64,000 nucleotides of DNA from Bradyrhizobium sp. (GTDB taxonomy: Bacteria > Pseudomonadota > Alphaproteobacteria > Rhizobiales > Xanthobacteraceae). This document shows positions 25,499 to 34,281 of the stretch, piece after piece. The translations under genes were made by a program, and so were the position numbers. Location: NCBI RefSeq assembly GCF_016219575.1, contig NZ_JACRMG010000013.1:62001-126000 (forward strand). Direction: 5' to 3'. A model generated the notes under the pieces. That model was not told the DNA's origin. It searched no databases and saw nothing but the letters and a program-made list of their open reading frames with translations. The first letter of the stretch is position 1. Each line of letters starts with the position of its first letter.

Positions 25499-27352
25499 TT
25501 ACGCGCAGCCGACCCAGGCGCGCGAAGCGTCGTCGTTCAGGACCACCACTGCCGCCGCCCGTCGCGTCAGTACTGCGCGCTGGTTGATATAGCCCTTGTC
25601 GGTGATCTCGCCGCCATCGACGGAGGCGGGCTCGGCCAGCAGCAGCGCGCGTGTGGCATGGCCGGAGGAGTTCGGGAACTGTGCCTTCAGCCTTGCCAGC
25701 CCCTGCCCGGTCGCCGCACGGACCTTGTCGTTGTCGATCACTTCGTCTGTGCTCGCCTGTTCCGGCAGTCCGGCATGGGCGCGGCAGGCGGGAATGTTTG
25801 GAAAGACCAGGAAGCGCACCTCGTCGCCATCATGCCCGGAGACGACGATGTCCTGCGCCAGCGGCGCAAGCGCGGCAATGCCCGCGACGCGCAGCGTGCC
25901 GACGCTGACCCAGGTCCCGGAATTGAGCTTGAAATCCTCGGCAACGCGGCCGTCGAAGAACAGCCCGAGTTCGGGATGCGCGGGATCGGCGAACTTGACG
26001 GCATCGCCGATCAGATAAAATCCCTCCTCGTCGAAGGCCTGCCTGGTCAGTTCCGGCGCCTTCCAGTAGCCGGGCGTGACATTGGGCCCACGCACGCGCA
26101 CCTCGAGCTTGTCTCCTGACGGAACCAGCTTCAGCTCGGTGCCCGGGATCGGCACACCGATATTGCCGGAACGTTTCGCGAGGAAATGACAGTCGGTCGC
26201 CAGCGGCGAGGTTTCCGTCGAGCCCCAGGCAGACACCATCGGCAGCTTTCGGCCGACGGTCTGCAGCGAAAGCTCCTCAAGGGCGTCCCACAGGTTCTGC
26301 GGCAGCGCCGCACCGGCATAGAAAGCGAACTTCACCCCGCCGAAGAACTTCCTGCGCAACTCCTCATCGCCACGGAGCGCCGCGATCAGCATGTCGAAGC
26401 CGCGTGGCACGTTGAAATAGACCGTCGGCACCACGCTGCGCAGGTTCGAAAGCGACGTATTGAACACTCCCGGCGCCGGCTTGCCGCCGTCGACATAGAG
26501 CGTGCCGCCATTGCGCAGCACCAGGTTGAAATTGTGATTGGCGCCAAAGGTATGGCTCCACGGCAGCCAGTCGAGGATGACGAGGCCTTCGCCCGCGCCT
26601 TCGAGGAAGGTCCAGGTCTGCGCCTTGGCCTGCTGGCTCGAGGTCAGCATCCGCTGGGTATTGATGACGGCCTTCGGCGTGCCGGTCGAACCCGACGTGA
26701 AGAGGAATTTTGCCACCGTGTCCGGCGTCACCGCCGCGAATGCCCTTGCGACGTCGGGCGTCTCTGGCGTCGCCGCGACGTCACGGAAGGCAATTGCATC
26801 GCCATCGGCACTGCCGCTGATGATCGCGGCCTTGTGCAGCGGCCGTATGGCCGCAAGCGCCGCGGCAAAGGGCTTCGTTCCCGAGACATAGATCGCGCCG
26901 GGCTGCAGCAGCTCGATCATCCCCTTGAGCTTGTCGAAATCCCGCGACATCAGCGAGTAGGCCGGCGAGACCGCTGCGACCGGCACACCGGCATGCATCG
27001 CGCCGAGCGCGAGCAGCGCATGATCGACACTGTTGTCCGAGAGGACGGCAACGGGCCGTTCCGCACTCAGCCCCTGCGCCAGGATCCAGGCGGCAATGGA
27101 ACGCACCTGTTTCAGTGCGGCGGCATAGGTCACTGTCGTCCACGGCGTATCGCCGGCACGCTCGCCGAGAAAGATGCGATCCGGCGCGGCGCGAGCCCAG
27201 TGCTCCAGCCAGTCGCCGACGCAGCGCGCGGCCGGCTTCAACGGCGTCGTCGATCGCACGATCGTGGAGCCGTCGGCACGGCGTTCGGCCACGATGGCGG
27301 GCGTCGCAAAGAGACTGTCGGGATTGTCACCGCGGATGGCGGCCATCGTCAT
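25499..27352 (-). CDS. Feruloyl-CoA synthetase
   Basis: 617 residues, the length of FerA/Fcs-type enzymes, which activate ferulate and other hydroxycinnamates to CoA thioesters with ATP. Adenylate-forming motifs: FLFTSGSTGTPKAVI at 217-230, DWLPWSHTFGANHNFNLVLR (characteristic of feruloyl-CoA synthetase), SAWGSTETSP, YLIGDAVKF and FDGRVAEDFKLNSGTWVSVG near the C-terminal domain. GGAGAGGA precedes ATG 27352. The gene is divergent from its own MarR regulator. No hydratase/aldolase (Ech) gene is in the window, so the next step is encoded elsewhere. Confidence 0.92.
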   Translation of the reverse strand: MTMAAIRGDNPDSLFATPAIVAERRADGSTIVRSTTPLKPAARCVGDWLEHWARAAPDRIFLGERAGDTPWTTVTYAAALKQVRSIAAWILAQGLSAERPVAVLSDNSVDHALLALGAMHAGVPVAAVSPAYSLMSRDFDKLKGMIELLQPGAIYVSGTKPFAAALAAIRPLHKAAIISGSADGDAIAFRDVAATPETPDVARAFAAVTPDTVAKFLFTSGSTGTPKAVINTQRMLTSSQQAKAQTWTFLEGAGEGLVILDWLPWSHTFGANHNFNLVLRNGGTLYVDGGKPAPGVFNTSLSNLRSVVPTVYFNVPRGFDMLIAALRGDEELRRKFFGGVKFAFYAGAALPQNLWDALEELSLQTVGRKLPMVSAWGSTETSPLATDCHFLAKRSGNIGVPIPGTELKLVPSGDKLEVRVRGPNVTPGYWKAPELTRQAFDEEGFYLIGDAVKFADPAHPELGLFFDGRVAEDFKLNSGTWVSVGTLRVAGIAALAPLAQDIVVSGHDGDEVRFLVFPNIPACRAHAGLPEQASTDEVIDNDKVRAATGQGLARLKAQFPNSSGHATRALLLAEPASVDGGEITDKGYINQRAVLTRRAAAVVVLNDDASRAWVGCA

Positions 27353-27425
27353 GGGTTCCTCTCCTCGGCCCGCGGCGGGGCCTGCAGCCTCGTGGCCGGG
27401 CTGCTTGGCTATAATGTTGAGCAGA

Positions 27426-27446
27426 ACAATTGTTGTCGTCAACAAC
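27426..27446. promoter_or_regulatory. Overlapping palindromes between feruloyl-CoA synthetase and MarR
   Basis: AACAATTGTT (27426-27435) is a perfect ten-base palindrome and overlaps TTGTTG-TCGT-CAACAA (27431-27446). A TATAAT lies just upstream at about 27411. The position between divergent genes fits a MarR operator. Confidence 0.55.
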
Positions 27447-27502
27447 AATCTTTCCCTTCGCCGCCCTCCGCGCTACAAGGGAAGCAACTCCGGAGGAAAC
27501 AA

Positions 27503-28015
27503 TTGTCCAGCCAAACCGTCCACCCGGGAACGGGAATTCCCGCCCGCAGGAAGCAATCTGCGAAAGGTTCGCAGCGGCACATCGACCCGGGCGCCGAGAT
27601 CGGTCTCGACGCGCTCGCGGGGCATGCCGGTTACGCCGTGCGGCGCTTCCAGCTCTGGATCTTCCAGGATTTCATCAGGACGCTCGCCGCGGTCGACATC
27701 AAGCCGACGCAATATTCGGTCCTGACCGTGATCGGGGCCAATCCGGGACTCAGCCAGATGGCTGTTGCAAAGCGGCTCGGCATCGAGCGCGCGCGGCTCG
27801 TGCACCTGCTTGACAGCCTCGAACGGCGCAGGCTGGTCAAACGGGTGCAATCGGCCACCGACCGGCGATCCCACGCGCTGCACCTTACCGCGCAGGGCCA
27901 GGAATCGCTGCGCAAGTTCAAGCGGCTTGCGGCCGAGCATGAGCGGCACGTTTCGGACAAAATCGGCAAGGAGAACCGGGAGCGCCTGCTGCAGATCCTG
28001 TCCTGCTTCACCTGA
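27503..28015 (+). CDS. MarR family regulator of feruloyl-CoA synthetase (FerR/FerC type)
   Basis: 170 residues starting at TTG 27503, set by GGAGGA seven bases upstream; the open frame extends far upstream but there overlaps the synthetase gene. MarR domain: PTQYSVLTVIGANPGLSQMA, KRLGIERARLVHLLDSLERR and wing SATDRRSHALHLTAQG. Divergent from the synthetase with palindromes between, as for ferulate regulators of sphingomonads and pseudomonads, where feruloyl-CoA releases the repressor. It is the third MarR gene in 5 kb and clearly different in sequence from the other two. Confidence 0.87.
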   Translation: MSSQTVHPGTGIPARRKQSAKGSQRHIDPGAEIGLDALAGHAGYAVRRFQLWIFQDFIRTLAAVDIKPTQYSVLTVIGANPGLSQMAVAKRLGIERARLVHLLDSLERRRLVKRVQSATDRRSHALHLTAQGQESLRKFKRLAAEHERHVSDKIGKENRERLLQILSCFT

Positions 28016-28032
28016 GCGTCGAATCGAGTTTT

Positions 28033-28121
28033 CGTCATGGCCGGGCTCGTCCCGGCCATCCACGTCTTCCTTCCTCATGGCCCCAAAGACGTGGATGCCC
28101 GGCACAAGGCCGGGCATGACG
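28033..28121. repeat. Intergenic palindromic repeat, CGTCATGGCCGGGC family
   Basis: Outer ends CGTCATGGCCGGGC and GCCGGGCATGACG, inner CCACGTCTT / AAGACGTGG arms. It lies between convergent genes and could act as a bidirectional terminator. Confidence 0.75.
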
Positions 28122-28147
28122 AGTTGTTAAAGCCGCGACAGGCGAGA

Positions 28148-29290
28148 TCACGCCGGCAGGATGTCCGAAATCACGGCGCGGCCCTTCTGCACGACCTGTG
28201 CAAGACGTTCCTTCAGCGAATGCGCCGGCCGCAAGCCGTCCGAGGCCAGCACATGCGTCAGGTTTCCGACATTGGTGCGGCTGCGCTCAACCTCGGCATC
28301 GAGCGCGGCCGCCACCGACGCCATCTGGTCGCGCAGCCGTTTGCCCCAGTCGGAATCGCCGAGATCGATCTGCGCCTTGAGCGCGCTCTCGATCGCATAG
28401 ATCTCCTTGAGAATTCCCTTGGCGACCGTGACGCGGTTGCTCTTCAGCGCAACGGCCAGCAGCAGGCGCCGCTCGTCGATCTGGTCCAGCACCATCGAAA
28501 CGGCGAGCGCATAGGGCGTGGCCGCGATCGCGGCGGGGACCTTGCTTTCCGCCACCTTGGTGGCGAGATGCAGCAACTGCCAGGGCATTGCCAGGCGTCT
28601 TACGACGATCGTCAGCGCGAAGGGAATGGCGTCGGCGTTCGCACCCTTTAGCGCCTTGAGCTGGCCGATCACCTTGGCAAGCGCCGGCCCTTCGAGCTTG
28701 GCGATTTTCGGCGCGAGGGTCTGCGCAAATTTGGTCAGCGCATCGCTGGCGCGAAATACCATGAACATCTTGGCGAGGTCGTCGAACACCGCGGAAGAAC
28801 TCGTGTACATGCGAAGCGCGGCACGCACCATCGCGCTGCCGTCGGCCGAACGCATCGTGCCGTCAAGATAGCCCAGCGCTTTCTTCTGGAAACCGACCGC
28901 CAGCTTTTCCGCTTCCTTCGGATTGGCGGCGACCTTGCCGACATTCTCGACATACTCGCGCGCCATCGTCGTCAGCAGCTCGGTGGCCAGCAGGGTCCAG
29001 ATCGGCACCAGCGAACCCCGTGCGATCTGGCCGCTGTTGGCGCGCTCGGGCGCGCCGTCGACCAGCACGGGCTCCAGCGGCTTGAAGAACAAACGCGCCG
29101 GCTCGCCGCGGCGTTCGGTCCCTTGCGGGAATTCGGCGCGCAACGACGCGATCAGCTCCTCCGTGCGAGGGATGGATTCGCCGAGTTCGAGCAGCCGCTC
29201 CAGTTCGCCAAGCAGCCGCCCGCGCACCTGCGGCGAAAGCTGCGCGAGATATTCCTTGAGCTGCTCACTTGCCCGGTCTGGCTGAGCCAT
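28148..29290 (-). CDS. Conserved hypothetical protein, all-helical
   Basis: 380 residues, no signal peptide. I do not recognise a named domain. The N-terminus is amphipathic helical (EQLKEYLAQLSPQVRGRLLG, LERLLELGESIP). It is followed by LFFKPLEPVLVDG and then a predominantly helical body with repeated hydrophobic stretches that do not look like true membrane spans. Similar proteins of this length are common in Bradyrhizobium as single genes. It is a monocistronic unit with a long AT-rich upstream region. Confidence 0.78.
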   Translation of the reverse strand: MAQPDRASEQLKEYLAQLSPQVRGRLLGELERLLELGESIPRTEELIASLRAEFPQGTERRGEPARLFFKPLEPVLVDGAPERANSGQIARGSLVPIWTLLATELLTTMAREYVENVGKVAANPKEAEKLAVGFQKKALGYLDGTMRSADGSAMVRAALRMYTSSSAVFDDLAKMFMVFRASDALTKFAQTLAPKIAKLEGPALAKVIGQLKALKGANADAIPFALTIVVRRLAMPWQLLHLATKVAESKVPAAIAATPYALAVSMVLDQIDERRLLLAVALKSNRVTVAKGILKEIYAIESALKAQIDLGDSDWGKRLRDQMASVAAALDAEVERSRTNVGNLTHVLASDGLRPAHSLKERLAQVVQKGRAVISDILPA

Positions 29291-29645
29291 TGATTGTTAT
29301 CACCTTTTCCGAGTGCGCAAGACGCGCAGCCGAACGGAATTCCGGTTATTGAGTACCGCGGAAAGGTGAATTTCCGGCGAATATGCAACCGTCAGTTTGA
29401 GGGATCGCATATATCCGCAACCAAACGGGCTGGGAGTAACCCGCTTGGGATAGACTGCCTATTTTTTCAGCACACAGCGCATCCAGTATACAGCCCACGA
29501 CCCGACGCGATATATCTAACTATATGATTTATCTGTCATATGTTGGCAGGACGCCCGAACCGCATTGTGTACACAATGGCACATCGCTTGCTTCGATCCC
29601 CTGGAAGGCGACTGGCGGACCCGGGGTGGATGAGGAGGCGTTGAC
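29291..29645. other. AT-rich intergenic region with divergent promoters, no gene
   Basis: 355 bases, clearly lower in GC than the neighbourhood. Contains CCAAACGGG (29421-29429) / CCCGCTTGG (29440-29448), an imperfect hairpin, a T-run near 29462, and the 16-base palindrome at 29563-29578. It presumably holds promoters for both flanking genes. Confidence 0.6.
29563..29578. promoter_or_regulatory. Perfect 16-base palindrome, candidate GntR operator
   Basis: CATTGTGTACACAATG, 68 bases before the allophanate hydrolase start. GntR/FCD regulators commonly bind TTGT-N-ACAA-type palindromes, and a GntR/FCD gene lies directly downstream of this gene. Confidence 0.6.
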
Positions 29646-31439
29646 GTGCCTGAGACGGTAGCTGCGATCGTGGCCGCGCATCGCGACGGATCGGCTTCGC
29701 CCGCGGACACCGTGGCGCGCAGCTACCGACGCATCCGCGAGCACAACGACCCCGCCATCTTCATCGCGCTCCGCGACGAGAACGATGCGATCGCCGAGGC
29801 CAAAGGCCTCGCGGGGAAAGATGCGGCCGGGCTTCCGCTGCTCGGCGTGCCGGTTGCGGTGAAGGACAATATCGACGCCGCCGGGATGCCGACCACTGCG
29901 GCCTGCCCGGCCTTCTCCTACCAACCGGCCCAGGATGCGACCGCGGTGGCGCGGCTGCGCGCCGCCGGCGCCATCGTCATCGGCAAGACCAATCTCGACC
30001 AGTTCGCGACCGGTCTGGTCGGCGTGCGCTCGCCCTACGGCATTCCCGTCAACCCGGTCCGCGGCGATCTCGTCCCGGGCGGATCGAGTTCGGGATCGGC
30101 GGTGGCGGTCGCGGCGGGACTGGTGCCACTCGCGCTCGGCACCGATACGGCCGGAAGCGGCCGGGTGCCGGCGATGCTCAACAATATCGTCGGACTGAAG
30201 CCGAGCCTTGGCCTCATCTCCACTGCCGGCGTGGTGCCGGCATGCCGCACGCTCGACTGCGTCTCCGTGTTCTCGCTGACCGTCGACGATGCGATTGCCG
30301 CGCTCAAGGTGATGGCCGCGCCCGATGCCGGCGATCCCTTTTCGCGCAACCGGCCGCTCGCCGGCATGACGGCATTTCCGGCAAAGCTCCGGCTCGGCAT
30401 TCCCAGAGACGGGCAGCTGATCTTTTTCGGCGACCGGCATTCCGAGCAGGCCTATGGCGAGGCGTTGCAGCGCTGGAGGGCGCTCGGTGCGGAACTGGTC
30501 GAGTTCGATCTGGAGCCGTTCTACGAGACCGCACGACTGCTCTATGAGGGACCGTGGGTGGCCGAGCGCTATCTCGTCATCCGCAACCTGCTGGCGTCAT
30601 CGCCCGACTCCATTCATCCGGTGACCCGCGAGATCACGGGAGCCGGCGCGCGCCTGAGCGCTGCCGAGACCTTCTCCGCGCTCTATCGCCTGCAGGCGTT
30701 GCGCGGCGTCGCGGCGCGCAGCTTCGCCGATCTCGACGCGATCGTGCTGCCGACCGCGCCGACCGCCTATTCGACCGCACAGGTGCTGGCCAACCCGATC
30801 GAACTGAACAGCCGGCTCGGCACCTACACCAACTTCGTCAACCTGCTCGATCTCTGCGGCCTGGCGTTGCCGTCGACCATGCGCTCCGACGGCATCCCGT
30901 TCGGCATCACCCTGCTCGCACCGGCCGGCAGGGACGCTTTCCTCGCCAGCATCGGGCGCGTGTTCCACGCCGACACCGGACTTGCCGTCGGCGCCAGGGG
31001 TGTGGCCCAACCGCCGCTCGCGCCGCTGCCCGCGGCGGACGGCGACGAGATCGCGATTGCCGTCGTCGGCGCGCATTTGTCCGGCATGGCGCTGAACGGC
31101 GAACTGCAGGCGCTGGGCGCACGGCTCCTGGAAGAAACCGTGACGGCGCGGGACTACAAGCTATATGCGCTCGACACCACGCCGCCGAAGCCCGGCATGC
31201 TGCGCGTCGAAGCCGGCGCAGGCAGCGCGATCAAGCTGGAGCTGTGGGCACTGTCGGCGGCCGCATTCGGCAAATTCGTCGCAGCAATTCCGCCGCCCCT
31301 GTCGATCGGCACGGTGCGCCTTGCCGACGGCCGCGGCGTGAAGGGATTCATCGTCGAGCCCGCCGCCGTAAGTGGGGCGCGTGACATCTCGTCGTTCGGC
31401 GGCTGGCGTGCGTTCGTGACGAGGCAGGCGACGGAGTAG
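29646..31439 (+). CDS. atzF: Allophanate hydrolase (AtzF-like)
   Basis: 597 residues. Hydrolyses allophanate to two ammonia and two CO2 in cytoplasmic urea/s-triazine nitrogen release. The N-terminal amidase-signature domain has Lys73 (PVAVKDNID), the cis-Ser pair in PGGSSSGSAVAV (about 147-148) and nucleophile Ser171 in GTDTAGSGRVPA. The C-terminal domain (about 450-597), with AVVGAHLSGMALNGELQALG and YKLYALDTTPPKPGMLRVE, is the second domain typical of AtzF/Dur1,2. Start is GTG 29646 with GAGGAGG upstream. It is convergent with the GntR-atzHEG unit and probably shares its regulator. Confidence 0.9.
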   Translation: MPETVAAIVAAHRDGSASPADTVARSYRRIREHNDPAIFIALRDENDAIAEAKGLAGKDAAGLPLLGVPVAVKDNIDAAGMPTTAACPAFSYQPAQDATAVARLRAAGAIVIGKTNLDQFATGLVGVRSPYGIPVNPVRGDLVPGGSSSGSAVAVAAGLVPLALGTDTAGSGRVPAMLNNIVGLKPSLGLISTAGVVPACRTLDCVSVFSLTVDDAIAALKVMAAPDAGDPFSRNRPLAGMTAFPAKLRLGIPRDGQLIFFGDRHSEQAYGEALQRWRALGAELVEFDLEPFYETARLLYEGPWVAERYLVIRNLLASSPDSIHPVTREITGAGARLSAAETFSALYRLQALRGVAARSFADLDAIVLPTAPTAYSTAQVLANPIELNSRLGTYTNFVNLLDLCGLALPSTMRSDGIPFGITLLAPAGRDAFLASIGRVFHADTGLAVGARGVAQPPLAPLPAADGDEIAIAVVGAHLSGMALNGELQALGARLLEETVTARDYKLYALDTTPPKPGMLRVEAGAGSAIKLELWALSAAAFGKFVAAIPPPLSIGTVRLADGRGVKGFIVEPAAVSGARDISSFGGWRAFVTRQATE

Positions 31440-31445
31440 TCTCAG

Positions 31446-31536
31446 CCGTCATTGCGAGGAGCGATAGCGACGAAGCAATCCAGCTTCTTCGCCGCGGAGA
31501 CGAAGCTGGATTGCTTCGCTTCGCTCGCAATGACGG
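31446..31536. repeat. Intergenic palindromic repeat, CCGTCATTGCGAG family
   Basis: Ends CCGTCATTGCGAG (31446-31458) and CTCGCAATGACGG (31524-31536) are perfect complements; the interior also pairs (GAAGCAATCCAGCTTC with GAAGCTGGATTGCTTC). It lies between convergent genes and is a possible bidirectional terminator. Confidence 0.85.
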
Positions 31537-31542
31537 AACTAC

Positions 31543-32274
31543 CTACACCGACACCGCGTAGACCTCGTATTCCCCGCGCACCAGCTCGATATGGGCGCGC
31601 ATCGCGGCGGCGGCGCCGGTGCGGTCGCCGCGCAGGATGGCGACGACGACGCGGTCGTGCTCGGCATGGGATTTCGCGAGCCGGCCCAGATTGCGGAACT
31701 GGGCGCGGCGGAACGGCTGCACGCGCACGCGGGTGGCCAGCGTCATCTCCGCGATATAGCCGTTCTGCGAGCCGGCATAGATCGCGTTGTGAAAACGCTC
31801 GTTGACTTCGTGAAAGAGTTCGGGATTGCCGGCGTGGCTGAGCACGCGCAATTCCTCGTGGATGGCTTCCAGCCGCGCGCGCTCGGTCGGCGTCATCCGC
31901 TCGGCAGCCAGTCCTGCGCACAACGCTTCGAGCTCGGCCATCGCCTCGAACATGCCGTTGAGGCGCTCCAGCGTCGGCCGCGCCACCACGGCGCCGCGAT
32001 GCGCGCGCGCCTCGATCAGGCCGCTTGCCGCGAGCTGCCGCAGCGCCTCGCGCACCGGCGTGCGCGACACGCTGAAGCGGCGCGCGATGTCGGTCTCGTC
32101 CAGCGGCGCGCCGGGCGCAAGCTGGCCGCGCACGATCTCGTCGGCGAGCTGCAGGCGAAGCTCCTCCGCGCGCGTGATCTTGGCCTGATGCGGCGCCGGC
32201 CGATCGACGCGGCGCACCACCGGATCCGAGTCGGGGTCGTGTTGCGCTCTCGTCGGCAGATCATCGAGGCTCAT
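31543..32274 (-). CDS. GntR family regulator, FCD subfamily
   Basis: 243 residues from ATG 32274, which overlaps the atzH-like stop as ATGA. The N-terminal GntR winged helix includes [20 protein letters not shown] then [20 protein letters not shown]. The FCD effector domain follows, with [29 protein letters not shown] and [16 protein letters not shown], which hold the usual metal/acid-binding His and Asp residues. It is the last gene of the atzG-E-H unit and most likely senses a carboxy-urea or related acid. The palindrome at 29563-29578 is its best candidate operator. Confidence 0.88.
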   Translation of the reverse strand: MSLDDLPTRAQHDPDSDPVVRRVDRPAPHQAKITRAEELRLQLADEIVRGQLAPGAPLDETDIARRFSVSRTPVREALRQLAASGLIEARAHRGAVVARPTLERLNGMFEAMAELEALCAGLAAERMTPTERARLEAIHEELRVLSHAGNPELFHEVNERFHNAIYAGSQNGYIAEMTLATRVRVQPFRRAQFRNLGRLAKSHAEHDRVVVAILRGDRTGAAAAMRAHIELVRGEYEVYAVSV

Positions 32275-32672
32275 GTCTTCTGATCCTGCGGTTCGTCGAT
32301 GATGCTGACATGCGCGGCGACGATTCGCCAACCTTCCGGAAAGCGAATCCACGTCTGCATCTGCCGTCCGACTCTTGGGCTGGTCCATGCGTCGCGATAG
32401 AACAATGTCGAGGCCACCGCGGTATCACGGCCATAGGTGGTGATGACGGTCTTGTCGGTCCTGCGGATCAGCCCGACCGGAGAGCGCGCGGCGCGGAACG
32501 CCATGATGGCGTCATAGCCGTAGAGGTTCTCGCCGATGCCGTAGCGCAGCGTGCGCCCGTCGTTGCGAAAGAGCTCGTCGAGCACGGCGACGTCGTTGCT
32601 GACCAACGCCTGCTCGTAGCGCTGGAACTGGGCGGTGACTTCGTCGAGCACGTCGGGAAGGTCGATCTCCAT
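32271..32672 (-). CDS. atzH: AtzH-like protein (SnoaL/NTF2 fold, HpxZ family)
   Basis: 133 residues with an NTF2-like cone fold: [54 protein letters not shown] and [17 protein letters not shown]. In Pseudomonas ADP, AtzH is a decarboxylating amidohydrolase that turns 1,3-dicarboxyurea into allophanate; HpxZ of oxalurate catabolism is a close relative. It lies one base after the AtzE stop. The internal ATG 32672 with GAGGAA is the start; upstream frame belongs to AtzE. Confidence 0.85.
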   Translation of the reverse strand: MEIDLPDVLDEVTAQFQRYEQALVSNDVAVLDELFRNDGRTLRYGIGENLYGYDAIMAFRAARSPVGLIRRTDKTVITTYGRDTAVASTLFYRDAWTSPRVGRQMQTWIRFPEGWRIVAAHVSIIDEPQDQKT

Positions 32673-32673
32673 C

Positions 32674-34077
32674 TCAAATTCCTCGTGGGCCCGGCGCTGC
32701 GGCCACGCCCATCTTTTCCAGAGCGTGCGCCACCCGCAACGCGATGTCCTCGCGCCAGGGCGCAGCGATGACCTGCACGCCGATCGGCATCGGCTCCAGC
32801 GGCACGGGCACCGCGACCACGGGCAAGCCGATGAAGGAGATCGGCTGGGTATGGATGCCGATATTGGCGCGCACCGGCAGCTCCACACCATCCAGCACGA
32901 ACGTCGCCTGCCCGAGCTTCGGCGCGACGCAGGGCGTGGCGGGCGCCAGGATCACGTCGACCGACTTGAACAGCTCCAGCACTTTCGCGCGATACCAGCG
33001 GCGGAATTTTTGCGCGCGATCGACCAGCACCGCCGGCACCATCGCGCCGGCAATGAGGCGGTCGCGCACCGCCGGATCGAAATCCCGTGGCCGCTTGCGC
33101 AGCCGGTCGAGATGCAGCGAAGCGCCTTCGGTGGTGGTGATGATATAGGCCGCGGCGCGGGCGCGAGCGGCTTCGGGGATGACGACGGTCTCGGTCGCAC
33201 CGAGCGCTCCGGCAACGCGGGCGACGGCTTCCTGCGCCTCGGGAAACAAGTTGTTCTGGAAGTAGCCGCCGGCAATCGCGACCTTCAAGCCGCCGACGCC
33301 TTGCACGAGCTGCGCCGTCACCGGCTCGACCGGCCGCGTCGTGCAGGCGGCGTCATCGGCATCGCCACCCTGCATCGCGTCATAGGCGAGCGCGAGATCC
33401 CTGACATTGCGCGCGAACGGGCCGAGATGATCGAGACTTGCCACAAAGGGATAGGAGCGCGCGCGCGACAGCCGGCCGTAAGTCGGTTTCAGGCCGAAGA
33501 TTCCGCAGAAGGACGACGGCACGCGGATCGAACCGTTGGTGTCTGATCCGAGTGCAAGCGGCACCAGTCCGCCGCCGACGGCGCTGCCCGAACCGCCGGA
33601 GGAGCCGCCGCTCATTCGCGTCGGATCGTGGGGATTGCGCGAGGGGCCGTCATGAACGTTCTCGCCGGTGAAATCGTAGGCGTATTCACCCATGTTGAGC
33701 GCGCCGACCAGCACCGCGCCTGACGCTTCCATGCGCTCGATCAGCGTGGCGTCGCGCGCGGCCGGCGGCAGGTCGCGGTTGATCTTCGATCCCGCGCGCG
33801 TGGAGAGGCCTTTGACGTCGAACAGGTTCTTCACCGCAAAGGGCACGCCGGCGAGCGGGCCGACGTTCTTGCCCGCGGCAATGGCGGCATCGACCTCGCG
33901 GGCCTTGGCCCGGGCGCGCTCGGCGGTGACGTCGGTGAAGGCATTCAGCAGCCCGTCGTGCTTCCGGATCCGCGCCAACGCGGCCTCGGTGACCTCGGCG
34001 GCCGACAATCTGCGCGCAGCGACCGCTAGCGCGATGTCGGAGGCGGACATGCCGTCGGATGATGCGGTCATCGCCAT
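32674..34077 (-). CDS. atzE: AtzE-like amidase (1-carboxybiuret hydrolase subunit)
   Basis: 467 residues. Amidase-signature enzyme with Lys83 ([11 protein letters not shown]), cis-Ser in [12 protein letters not shown] (about 159-160) and nucleophile Ser183 in [13 protein letters not shown]. The motif set and the neighbouring AtzG identify AtzE, which deaminates 1-carboxybiuret downstream of cyanuric acid ring opening. The start is uncertain: ATG 34077 lies just after the AtzG stop, while a GTG at 34095 overlaps AtzG by 17 bases. It acts as a complex with AtzG in the cytoplasm. Confidence 0.88.
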   Translation of the reverse strand: MAMTASSDGMSASDIALAVAARRLSAAEVTEAALARIRKHDGLLNAFTDVTAERARAKAREVDAAIAAGKNVGPLAGVPFAVKNLFDVKGLSTRAGSKINRDLPPAARDATLIERMEASGAVLVGALNMGEYAYDFTGENVHDGPSRNPHDPTRMSGGSSGGSGSAVGGGLVPLALGSDTNGSIRVPSSFCGIFGLKPTYGRLSRARSYPFVASLDHLGPFARNVRDLALAYDAMQGGDADDAACTTRPVEPVTAQLVQGVGGLKVAIAGGYFQNNLFPEAQEAVARVAGALGATETVVIPEAARARAAAYIITTTEGASLHLDRLRKRPRDFDPAVRDRLIAGAMVPAVLVDRAQKFRRWYRAKVLELFKSVDVILAPATPCVAPKLGQATFVLDGVELPVRANIGIHTQPISFIGLPVVAVPVPLEPMPIGVQVIAAPWREDIALRVAHALEKMGVAAAPGPRGI

Positions 34078-34078
34078 G

Positions 34079-34261
34079 TCAGGCTGAATAGACACTGGCT
34101 GGCTCGGTTTCGTCAGGCAGCGTGAACTCGTCGACCAGACGGCCGAGCCGCAGCGAGACCTCGAGATTGGCGCGCACCGACTGCCGCCAGGCTTCCTCGA
34201 CGGTCAGGCCCAGCGCCTTCGCTGCGGAATCGATGTAATCGTCGAGCGGATCGGCAGCCAT
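34079..34261 (-). CDS. atzG: AtzG-like small subunit (DUF4089)
   Basis: 60 residues, the DUF4089 length. MAADPLDDYIDSAAKALGLT is followed by a helix and LRLGRLVDEFTLPDETEPA. AtzG resembles GatC and wraps AtzE to form the active 1-carboxybiuret hydrolase. GGGAGGAACA precedes the ATG at 34261. It lies 20 bases after the ABC ATPase gene, so the transporter and the enzymes probably form one transcript. Confidence 0.88.
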   Translation of the reverse strand: MAADPLDDYIDSAAKALGLTVEEAWRQSVRANLEVSLRLGRLVDEFTLPDETEPASVYSA

Positions 34262-34281
34262 TGTTCCTCCCGTTGTTCTTG

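Noticed and set aside
26186..27500. Long plus-strand extension upstream of the MarR gene at 27503
   Set aside because: It is antisense to feruloyl-CoA synthetase; the MarR domain begins only after the ribosome site at about 27491.
29421..29470. Hairpin plus T-run in the 29.3-29.6 kb gap as a terminator
   Set aside because: The T-run is about 14 bases past an imperfect stem and no gene reads into it on that strand.
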